DNA from: JANQEU01 sp965242805
Lineage (GTDB): Bacteria > Bacteroidota > Bacteroidia > Cytophagales > Cyclobacteriaceae
Length of the DNA stretch: 64,000 nucleotides
NCBI GenBank assembly: GCA_965242805.1
Contig: CBDETD010000002.1
Location: 806,001-870,000, forward strand
Reading direction: 5' to 3'
The notes under the pieces were generated by a model. That model was not told the DNA's origin. It worked only from the letters and a program-made list of their open reading frames with translations, and did no database searches. Below are positions 37,035 through 46,200 of the stretch, piece after piece. Position numbers and translations under genes: made by a program. How positions within the stretch are numbered: the stretch's first letter is position 1; the number at the start of each line of letters is the position of its first letter.

Positions 37035-37582
37035 GGCAATCGGTTTTTCCAGTGATCATTAGATAGGGTGTCAGTGACTCTCCCATTTTTATATGCGAGG
37101 GTCATAAACACCGTGTCCGCTTTGTATGTTTTTTCTACCCCATGCTTCAAACCATTCTTAAATTCAGCGGATGACTGGAGTATACCGTTATCGTAACTCC
37201 TTCTTTCCCCCTGAAGCCTTCCCTGATCGTACTCCTCGATCTGAATAATGTTCCCTCTCCGGTTATAGTAGGTCCAGGTGTCAGATTTCAAGCCCAGCTT
37301 GTACTCACCTTTTGATTTTAAGTGATGGCCCGGGTAGAAAGATTCGTAGTTCCCTTCCAACAAGTAGCCATTAAATCCTAATCTGGTCCGGTGAAGTTCA
37401 TTGTAGGTATACCAGGTGTAATGGGCATCGATGACTCGTCGTGGTTTGTCCTCGGTGATATGGAACATCAACAGGGAATCACCCAGGTCAAGACGCACCT
37501 CCTGGAACCTCGAATATTGGAAATTGGAGGAACAGCCTTCTATCAGAAGACATATAATAAAAACTAGTACACCACCTCTCAT
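37022..37582 (-). CDS. MORN/YwqK-type lipoprotein, first gene of the secretion operon
   Basis: 186 residues. Lipobox IEGC gives Cys17. The rest carries at least four MORN/YwqK-like units built on GxYxxGxxxxxWxYYxxxG, GRLQGERRSYDNG, SAEFKNGLKHGVEKTY, TLAYKNGRVTD. Such proteins are usually structural or adaptor lipoproteins; the role in secretion is unknown. It opens the operon and its start lies 94 bases after the copy-2 28-bp element; a 6-bp palindrome (37653-37667) lies in the leader. Confidence 0.75.
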   Translation of the reverse strand: MRGGVLVFIICLLIEGCSSNFQYSRFQEVRLDLGDSLLMFHITEDKPRRVIDAHYTWYTYNELHRTRLGFNGYLLEGNYESFYPGHHLKSKGEYKLGLKSDTWTYYNRRGNIIQIEEYDQGRLQGERRSYDNGILQSSAEFKNGLKHGVEKTYKADTVFMTLAYKNGRVTDTLSNDHWKNRLPWSR

Positions 37583-37652
37583 GATTGAATATTTAAGTAA
37601 CCATGCCGCAGAAAATCGTATTATTTGTTCGAAAAAGCCTCATTTTAAGCGG

Positions 37653-37667
37653 GACACACTTTGTGTC
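37653..37667. promoter_or_regulatory. Short palindrome upstream of the secretion operon
   Basis: GACACA, 3 bases, TGTGTC: a perfect 6-bp inverted repeat extendable with a wobble pair. It lies between the 28-bp element (37677-37704) and the ATG at 37582, in the predicted 5' leader. Could be an operator or leader hairpin. Confidence 0.35.
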
Positions 37668-37676
37668 TCACCTTAT

Positions 37677-37704
37677 AGTAAGATTTTGCCGAAATGGTAA
37701 ACAT
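37677..37704 (-). promoter_or_regulatory. 28-bp shared element, copy 2 (secretion operon)
   Basis: Same 21 invariant positions as copies 1 and 3, with only the central seven positions changed (TTTT + GCC on the plus strand). It lies 94 bases upstream of the ATG of the first secretion gene. Directly beyond it, with a 6-base gap, begins a 7-bp minisatellite, exactly as for copy 3. Confidence 0.65.
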
Positions 37705-37710
37705 CATGGG

Positions 37711-37801
37711 TAATGAACAATGAGCAATGAGCAATGAACAATGAACAATGAGCAGTGAACAGTGAGCAATGAGCAATGAGCAGTAAACAATGAGTAATGA
37801 G
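37711..37801. repeat. 7-bp minisatellite, 13 units
   Basis: 91 bases made of exactly 13 units of the type (C/T)A(A/G)TGA(A/G), with no insertion or deletion; one unit is degenerate (CAGTAAA). It starts 6 bases from the 28-bp element. No gene is plausible here. Confidence 0.85.
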
Positions 37802-37892
37802 ATACGAAAAGCATCAAAAAAGTGAATCCGCTCTGAATTTACCTTGCCCGACGAAACGCAGTGAAGGTCTGGTTTCAGAGCCTGCTTTTAGC
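37802..37892. repeat. Interspersed repeat module, left copy, with bidirectional hairpin
   Basis: Runs from GATACG next to the minisatellite to GAGCCTGCTTTTAG. It is nearly identical to 62962-63054 (same order of blocks: GTGAATC, CTCTGAATTTACCTTG, GACGAAACGCAGTGAAGG, TCTGGTTTCAGAGCC). GCTCTGAA/TTTCAGAGC arms flank an enlarged loop that itself contains ACCTT/AAGGT arms. Confidence 0.75.
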
Positions 37893-37972
37893 GAGTCAGT
37901 CTTCGAGAACCTCAGACTGACAGGGTAATTCCCGAGATAGTTTGATCACAATTACCCGACGAAACCACCATA

Positions 37973-38014
37973 AAAAAAGAATCTGCTCTGAACTGGTTTC
38001 AGAGCCTGCTTTTA
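37973..38014 (-). terminator. Rho-independent-type hairpin
   Basis: Arms GCTCTGAA (37985-37992) and TTCAGAGC (37998-38005), five-base loop, with an A-tract on the plus-strand left side that becomes a seven-T run after the hairpin on the minus strand. It would stop minus-strand transcription arriving from the Rhs operon. Confidence 0.6.
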
Positions 38015-38191
38015 ATAGGCTTAATACAGCTGAGGATCCTGGATTGGGAACAACGAATACAAGTTAGTATTCCTTTACTGCCTCATGGGTACTTCTGTGC
38101 TCTAACTCTCATTTTCAACATCCTCGGCGCTATTTCGATTGGAGCACATCCCTGCAGTCCTCTACACCCCTGCAGTCATTTCGAACGCAGA

Positions 38192-38237
38192 GAGAAATCT
38201 ATTCATGATATTACAACTAATCATGAATAGATTTCTC
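38192..38237. repeat. Perfect 18-bp inverted repeat in repeat unit 1
   Basis: Arm GAGAAATCTATTCATGAT (38192-38209), 10-base loop, exact complement 38220-38237. It is nested inside a weaker outer pair GTCATTTCGA / TCGGAATGAC. The other two units have the same plan with decayed arms. Confidence 0.8.
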
Positions 38238-38430
38238 CTTCACTTCCATTAGGACTTTGGAATCTCATCTCTCTCTGTTCCGTCGGAATGACTTTCTGAA
38301 GGTTTTGTGGAGCAGGAAAGGTTTTGGCTATCTAAAAGGTCTATCGATAGGACTTTCTCAACACCGAGCCCAATTGATGGTATAATTGTAACGTTTTACA
38401 GACACGCATTGGCTAGGTGGATCTAATAAT

Positions 38431-38474
38431 AAAAAAAGAATCTGTTCTGAATTTATTTCAGAGCCTGCTTTTAG
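38431..38474 (-). terminator. Terminator-like hairpin in repeat unit 1/2 junction
   Basis: TCTGAA (38446-38451) and TTCAGA (38457-38462) arms, extended by a G-T and a G-C pair, followed on the minus strand by seven T residues. Same family as the hairpin at 37973. Confidence 0.5.
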
Positions 38475-38954
38475 TCAACCTTCATTCCATGGGGATACAG
38501 TCAAGTGCCCCAGACTGACGACATCAGAATACCGGTAACCTCCCCTGACTATCTCATAGGGCACTTCTGTACTCATGCACTCATTTCCATCATTCCCGCA
38601 ACCAATTCGACTGAAACACACCACTGTAGTCTTTCCCGTCCTTTATTCGGCCGGAAGCCCATCCCCGCGATCCTCTACACCCCTGCAGTCATTTCGAATG
38701 GAATGAAATGGAGTGAGAAATCCATTCATAAAATGTTCATGAATCATGAATAGATTTCTCCTTCACTTCCGCTACTATTATTATGATCACATTTCTCTCT
38801 GTTCCGTCGAAATGACTTTCTGGTGATTTGGTGGAATTGGTCAAGGTTTTGGCTATCTAAAAGGTCTATCGATAGGACTTTCTCAACACCGAGCCCAACT
38901 GATGGTATAATTGTAACGTTTTACAGACACGCATTGGCTAGGTGGATCTAATAA

Positions 38955-38999
38955 TAAAAAAAGAATCTTTTTTGAATTTATTTCAGAGCCTGCTTTTAG
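38955..38999 (-). terminator. Degenerate terminator-like hairpin in repeat unit 2/3 junction
   Basis: Same position in the next 525-bp unit, but the left arm is mutated (TTTTTTGAA), so the stem is weaker. The seven-T run on the minus strand is retained. First hairpin of the series met by transcripts leaving the immunity gene. Confidence 0.35.
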
Positions 39000-39467
39000 T
39001 CAACCATCGTTCCATGGGGATACGGTTAAGTGTCCCAGACTGACGACATCAGAATACTGGTAATCTCCCCTGACTATCTCATAGGGCACTTCTGTACTCA
39101 TGCACTCATTTCCATCATTCCCGCAACCAATTCGACTGAAACACACCACTGTAGTCTTTCCCGTCCTTTATTCGACCCGTGCCCATCCCTGCAGTCCTCT
39201 ACACCCCTGCAGTCATTTCGAATGGAATGAAATGGAGTGAGAAATCCATTCATAAAATGTTCATGAATCATGAATAGATTTCTCCTCCACTTCCATTGGG
39301 ACTTTTGAATCTCATTTCTCTCTGTTCCGTCGAAATGACTTTCTGGTGGTTTTTGTGGAGCAGGAAAGGTTTTGGCTATCTGAAAGGTCTATCGATGGGA
39401 CTTTCTCATCACCAAGCCCAACCGATGGTATAATCGTACGCGTTACAAACGCGCACTAGCTAGGTAT

Positions 39468-39986
39468 TTAGGTCATTTGATTATCGTCAATACGATAAAC
39501 TCCTCCTCCTTCAAAATCATAACCAGAATTAACTCCAGGCGCCAATACTAAACCAATACTGTCCGTATTTATATCCTTCGTAACCACATCCCAATACTTA
39601 GAACTAATTGGATCGCTCTCAGAATCAACTAACTCTTCAAAATCAAATCTTCTAGCGATAATTGAGATAATTTCGGTGTGTAAAAGCAAAATAAGACCTG
39701 AATCACAAGAAAAGCATTGACTTCGTATGTTGTTAAATATGTGATCATAGTCAATTTTCTTAATCCACTCAACATCAAATAATCCACTTTTAGTGGAAAA
39801 GGTTGCAAAAGGAATATCAGTGAATGGGAAAGCAAATACTTTGGACCTAATATCATTGAGCAGATTTCGCTCATCAAGGTTGTCAATTTGGCTTCTAATA
39901 TTATTTATATACAGACCCTCAATTGCTATGAAAGATTCGTTTGGTTTAAGCTTTAAACTTTCTCCTCCGACTGAGATATTATCCAT
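39468..39986 (-). CDS. Probable immunity protein for the Rhs toxin tip
   Basis: 172 residues, no signal peptide, cytoplasmic. No family recognised. It starts 10 bases after the stop of the Rhs gene whose C-terminus looks like a nuclease, which is the standard place for the cognate immunity gene in polymorphic toxin systems. It is acidic (clusters such as ELVDSESDP), fitting a nuclease inhibitor, and its base composition appears more AT-rich than the operon. It is the last gene before the repeat region, as expected for an exchangeable toxin/immunity end. Confidence 0.65.
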   Translation of the reverse strand: MDNISVGGESLKLKPNESFIAIEGLYINNIRSQIDNLDERNLLNDIRSKVFAFPFTDIPFATFSTKSGLFDVEWIKKIDYDHIFNNIRSQCFSCDSGLILLLHTEIISIIARRFDFEELVDSESDPISSKYWDVVTKDINTDSIGLVLAPGVNSGYDFEGGGVYRIDDNQMT

Positions 39987-39996
39987 GTGTTCTAAT

Positions 39997-40281
39997 TTAC
40001 CGGTAAGGTACGTATGGAAGATGTTCTAAACCATACTTTCGAAGCAAGTTTTCTGCATGATTGAAAATCTGAGAAGGGTCAGCATTTGGATTGTCATTTA
40101 TGAATTTGGCCCATTCATCATTCCACTTACCCGGTAAAAGTCCTAATCCCTTACCATGAACTCCTTTTAGATGGGTATCACTACTTAAGAGGATAGTGTA
40201 ATCGTTGATATTTGAAATACCCCTACTCTTGAACCAAGGTCGGAAAGTTTGAGGAAGAACATGATGCTTATGCAGAGCTTT
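39997..40281 (-). other. Toxin tip: His-rich HNH-like nuclease domain
   Basis: Last 94 residues of the Rhs protein: H2363, H2365 and H2366 (HKHHVLPQ), WFKSRGI, H2396 and H2401, GKWNDEW, and HAENLLRKYGL. The HH-x-P-Q start, the second His pair and the WN-x-x-W block are the layout of AHH/WHH/DUF2380-type treble-clef nucleases. Assignment rests on motif reading only. Confidence 0.55.
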
Positions 40282-43200
40282 GGCTCCTTGAGTTAGTAAT
40301 TTTACTACTGGTTTTGTTGCATCAATACTCAAATCAACTCCTTGAATTAACTTACCTCCAGGTACAAGTTCCACCGCCCCCATCGCTCTATCGAAATCAC
40401 TAGCTTTCCCATGGCCATTTTCTCCAAAAAGCAAAGCAGCCAATCCATTTGCAGGTGTGATGTCTGCTATAGTGTTTGCCATAGTACCAATCCATCGATT
40501 ATCGGGACCAGATGTGACTGCGCTGACTGTTGAATTTGATACTGAAGCTGTTACTGTCACTTCGTTGAGAATCAGTAAAAACTCATTACCTTTCTCTGGA
40601 ATGCCATCAGGACAAGGGACTGTAAATCCTTCCGTATCAACGCAACCCCCGTCTGGGTCGTAAAACACTACTGGATTATTACCCATACCGATGTAAGGTG
40701 ACCAGAATTGCCTGGCTGGATCAATACTTAACCACCTCCCAATAACCGGATCATATTCCCTCAATTGAAAATGATTAAATCCAGTCTCCTCGATATCATT
40801 TTCAGCAAACTCTCCCTGGTAGCCAAATTTTTCATTGATCAAAGTGGAGAAATTCATCCGAAGTCCAAATGGATAGTAATCTGCAAACAGCTCCGATTTA
40901 TTCTCGTTCTTGCTGAAAACATTTCGCACATTGCCCAAATGATCCTTTAACTCATAATTTATATTTTGAGCGGAACCATCGTACAGTCCCAACCTATTTG
41001 AACCGTATACAGGAATTTCATCAATCTGATAACCATTAACGGCATCAGGTTCATAAATAGCAAGGATATTACCGCTTGCGTCCCTTACATAAACACGATC
41101 CGAGGTAGAACTGGTGAGAAACTCTTTACTCATTCTAAAACCACGGTCATCATAAGTGTATGAATTTGTATTGGCACCCTCGTTATACTGGATCATTTTT
41201 CCAGTAACATTATATTTCAAGTTCCTTGAAGAAGCTCCATCGCTTATGCTCACAACCTGACCGATCTGGTCATAACTGTAAGAAGCATATAAATCTGCAG
41301 CATCTCCTGCAGCATTCATCTGATATACTGAGGCAAGTTTGTTAGTACCGGGATCATATTCATAACCACTTTGTCCATGCAGTCTTCGGAAATCATGGAG
41401 TGCCTGGTTTTCATCGTTTCTTCTTAATTTCAGGATATTTCCATTGGCGTCATAAACCAGTGAATCCACCTTGAACTTATCTTCAGGATTACCCATGTCA
41501 TCAAAGGTTTGGGCCAGTGCTAATTGGTATCGACCATCATACTGGTAATGAGTAGTTTCCGTCTGGAACGAGGCTAATCCGCTTTGATTCTTCCAACGTT
41601 GACCGGTGATCAAACCTGTATACATCTCCTCAGTGGTAGCATCGGTGTTAATACCTTTGTCTGAGCGATAATCTCCACTGAAGTAATTGAGGGTCATCGC
41701 AAAGACGTCAGGATTGATATCATTTCCCGGATCAGTTCCTTCCGGATTATTGATTGATTTTAACCACCCCTGAAGGGTATATACATAATCCATACCCTGA
41801 AGTTTATCTCCATATTCCACCCGCTTCAAAGGGCCATGTGGGTAGTATTCATACCTCGCCGCCAGTTGACTGGGCAGAGGATTTGAAGAACTGATTGGAT
41901 CCTTACTCGCATAGACCTCAATCAAATTGAGATCTTCATCGTATACGTAATGATGATAAAAAGATTCACCCGACCCATTACGCTGATAGATCACATCTGT
42001 CACGTTTCCCAACATATCATACTGATACTCAACGATCTTTGGTTCTGAAAAAACATCTTTATACCAGGTTGCCATCCATGAAACTCTACCTTCGGAATCG
42101 TAACTGTACCAGGTTTTTGAATGGTCATTTTCTCCATAAGAAACTGCACCGATGGTGAATTCCTGACCAGGTAAGTTGAAGTCCGGCGTGGGAATTATTG
42201 GATTATCAGGATCAATTCCCACTGTAAAGGACGCCCCTGGTGCCACTGTGAAACCAGGTTTCAATACGACTTGCTCCGTAGCAACCACCTCATCCATGTA
42301 ACTGAGATGCTCGTCATATTCCAGCACGTCTCTGGGAGCCTCAAATGCGAGCGACGGTTGAGGATCAGGAAGATCATAGTAAGTCCGAACCCAATCCTTT
42401 GATTCTTGCTGATGATCTGTGATGATTCCTCCACTTTCCGATATATCCTCAAGGATCAGATCATCATTAAGAGTGGCAAATTCAATTAATCCCTCATATT
42501 CTCCTGATTCTACCGGACGTCCACTTCGATCATAGTTGGTATAAGAGAAAATATTGGTTCCATTAGTCAGACCATTTGCTTTTTGCAGGTCATTTTGTGA
42601 AAAACGAATACTTCCATCTTTGCGATATATATATTCAGCAAGGCCAGCATCAACTTCGAAGGTGTTTTGTGCTCTGCCATTAAAGTCAAACTCATAATAC
42701 GTTGTATATGGTAGAGTCAATACACTGTTTCCATCAATGGTGAAGCTTGGATCCATGATTTCCAACACTCCTAATGGAGCCACCGATGCTACGAGTTGAC
42801 CTTTACTGTTATAGAAATTAAAGGATGGATTGTAATAATCGACATTGTAGTCAATAGTATTACACTGCACGCATCGATAGAATCCACCGGAAAGAGTTGC
42901 GGTGATTTCAGGTCCTCCGCCACTAATCAATTCCGCACCTGTGAGGAGATTAATGATTCTAGGGAAATCACCGTTCACATATACTTCAGATGATCCTTCA
43001 GGTACATAAAAGTCCAGAACCTTGTATTCCTGGGTGTTCATATCCCAATTCCAAGGAGTATTTTCGTTAGAAATGGTGACTTTCAGGTCTTCATCATCTA
43101 AGAACCCATATGCAGTCACCAACACATTACCACCCTCATCGGTGTAACTGATCACATCCTGACCATTAGGATCCCTGCTCACAGATTTAGAAGCAATGTT

Positions 43201-46200
43201 CACCTCTTCGCCAAAAAGGAGTTTGTGGATCTGTGCGTATTCACCCTGGAGATCATTTAAAGGTGGAAACGTCTTTGTATATGTTCTTTTATCAGTTCCA
43301 TTAATAAATGGTTCGCCCGCTTGACTACTGGATTTGATTTCCGATGTACCATCATCATAGTACTCTACTTTCGTAAATGGGAATGATGAAACAGGTATGT
43401 ATCCTTCATCCACATTGTTTTGACTATAATACCACCCCAAGGTTCCTTCAACAACATTCCTAACCGGGTCAGGTATGACTTTGTCGAATTCTTCATGGTC
43501 ATAGATCCATCCCCCCTGATCTTGAATAAAGTCTGATCGATATTCAAAAATGGATTCATTGGTAGGGAAAGGAAGTGATTGTCCAGTTGCTCGATTCAGT
43601 CTGTCATATAATGGTGCAGTTGTGAAAAATCTATTGGTCGAAAGATCTTTCCATTGATCCGACACCAGATTACCTGTTGGATTGAAGAATTTCTTGGAAT
43701 GACCCACTATTTCGTCAAGCTCGTTGTAAGTAACCAGTTCCACCCTATTGTAGCATGGGTAGTTGTAAGGGACGGTTATAATTTCTGCAAGACGGTTTTC
43801 GGGTGATGTATTATCAAGCCATACTACGTAATTACCTGCATCATAAAATCCATCAAAGCGGAATAAATTATTGTTCTCCAGATGCTCTTTTTCCTCCAAG
43901 ATCACTCCTGCCTGAGTGCTGATCACATAAGTATCTCCTTGACGGGCAAAATGGATCTTCACAATGGCTCCTGTGTTCTCTTTACAGTAATCGTATTCAT
44001 TACTATAAATACCTGTACCGAGGAGAAGTGGTGGATCGGAATACGGCGATTCATGAGTAATTCCCTGATTGTCTACGATGATTGTTTTGACACTGATATA
44101 GTAACCTGTATTTGGGAAAAGGCCTGAAACAATAGCCTCACTCATTTCCATTTCATTCTCAAATAGACCTGGGCCTATAACTGATAATCCATAACGTGTT
44201 GCTTTGTGCATGTCATCCCAGTCCAATCCCAATGCCGAGTAACCGACATCCGGGGCGGATAGATTTGTTGGTATGGCTGGATGCGTGTGTAGCAAAACCG
44301 GATCGGTCTCAAGATCGAAGGTACAATTGTCGACATTTGTTTCGACGTAAGAAATGCTAAAAACTTCGTCTCCCAGGTAATCCAGATTATCGGAAATGGC
44401 TAATTGGTTTGTTGTCATGCCAGAGAGTGGAACACTGCCCATTTTCCACTGCAATGCACTGAAGTCGGGATCATTGGGTATATTAAGACCCATCACTCCT
44501 AATTCCCCAGTGTGAGTTCCTCCGGCAAAGCTAAGAGCACTGGAGACAGTGATAACTGCCGGATCCGGTTTGGCAAGTACAGTGATCGTATGTGTGTCAT
44601 CTGCAGTGGTCGAAGTAACACATTGATCGGTGGTCGTTAACGATACACCATAAATATTGGCCCCTTCTACTACTGGATCTGTTGAAATTGAGGATAAAGT
44701 TTCTCCATTCGGGGTCCAACTTATTGTGTAATCCGTGACGTCGTTGGCAGTTGCTGTTAATGCTACTACATCGTCCTTACAAGCTTCCGTATTTCCGGAG
44801 ATGGTTATTGACGGTGTCAAATTTGGATTTCCATTAATGGAGAAGTTATTACTTAATGGTGTAAGACTAGTGACACAACCCGATGGGGTGAGAGTGACAA
44901 CATATGACTCAGTACCAAGAGCCGTTAAGGATGGTGGTGGTGACGGACTCCATCCCAGGTCTCCTCCGGCTGACGAAGTCACTACATTCGGATCCTGGTC
45001 CTTACACAGTTCAAAAATCTCACCTCCCAATACACTTGTACCATCCACGGACACTGACAGCGAAGGTGTTACATTTTGGGTTCCTTCCAGTGTAAAAGAT
45101 TTTGTAAGAACTGTATGGTCAGTAACACAACCCTGGGGTGTCAAGGTAGCGGTATATAGTGTTGGGGTCAACACCCCTATAGCCTCGGCAATTGGAGGTT
45201 CAGAGGGAGCCCAACTAAGAACCCCTGCATTTATGCTGGTTGATATGCTTGGATCGATATCCTGACAAAAATCAAAGGACTGACCAGTATTATCAATTGT
45301 AGTTCCATCCACAGTCACATTTAACGATGGCGTAAGATTGGGATAACCATTCAAAGTGAAGCTTTTTGTGAGAACTACATTGTTGTCAACACAGCCAGTG
45401 GGCGTTAACTCCAGCTCATATAGAGTCGATGTTGGTTCCGTTGGAGCACTCATTGTTGATGGAGGGGTACCTCCAGGAGCTAACCAAATTGCGTTGCCTC
45501 CCACTTCGCTAGTAATTACAATGTTTGTATTGGTATCATCGCAAAAAGGAAAGGTCTGACCTGATGTAACAATACTTCCATTGACTGTAATCCCTAAATC
45601 AGGTGTTACATTTTGGGTTCCTTCCAAGGTAAATGATCTTGTTTGAGGGGCAGTGCTTGTAACACACCCTTGTGGAGTCAATGTAGCCGTGAAAAGTGTT
45701 GGACTCAAAACTCCAACAACCTCTCCAATTGGAGGATCAAATGGAGCCCATGTTATTGTACCAGCTGGCTGGGGGACTGCAGATACGTTTGGATCAACGT
45801 CCTGACAAAAGTCAAAGGTCTGACCAGAAGTAACAGTAGTTCCATCAACAGTTATATCAAGCGAAGGTGTAACCTTAGCATTACCTTGTAAAGTGAAGGA
45901 AGTTGTGAGTGGTGTGGGATCCGTCACACAAGCTCCTGGTGTAACAGTGACAGTATATCCCTGGGTCATCACTGGCATTTGAGTGATTAACTGAGGGTCT
46001 GAGGGTGACCATGTAATGGTTCCATTAACACCGTCTTCTATGGAAGCGACAACATTAGGATTATCGTCCTGACAAAATGGAAAAGTTTCACCTCCTAAAA
46101 CATTATCATCATTGACCGTTACAGAAAGCGATGGTGTGACAATTGCATTAGGTGCCTCGATGTTAAATGTCTGAATAGTGGAAGATTTCACATAACATCC

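Larger units (their letters stand above)
38075..39440. repeat. Tandem repeats of about 525 bp (three units, first one partial)
   Basis: The GAGCCTGCTTTTAGTCAACC marker recurs with a period of 525 bases (38461 and 38986). Units 2 (about 38471-39000) and 3 (about 39001-39440) are highly similar; unit 1 aligns only from about 38080. Each unit carries a CATTTCGAA...GAGAAATC inverted repeat pair of the interspersed type seen in Bacteroidota genomes, a block GTCTATCGATAGGAC, and a terminator-like hairpin. The stretch between the two operons (37583-39467) holds only this and the adjacent repeats; open frames in it are not credible. Confidence 0.8.

Noticed and set aside
37711..37801. Possible CRISPR array (regular short repeats)
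   Set aside because: The unit is 7 bp with no spacers, and no cas gene is nearby; it is a minisatellite.
38505..39230. Plus-strand frames of 82 and 66 residues in the two 525-bp units
   Set aside because: They are the same repeated sequence read twice, differ by frameshift-like changes at their ends, and overlap terminators and inverted repeats.
44735..45265. 176-residue frame antisense to the Ig-like repeats
   Set aside because: Explained by low stop-codon density opposite a Thr/Val/Pro-rich repeat gene; composition is not protein-like.
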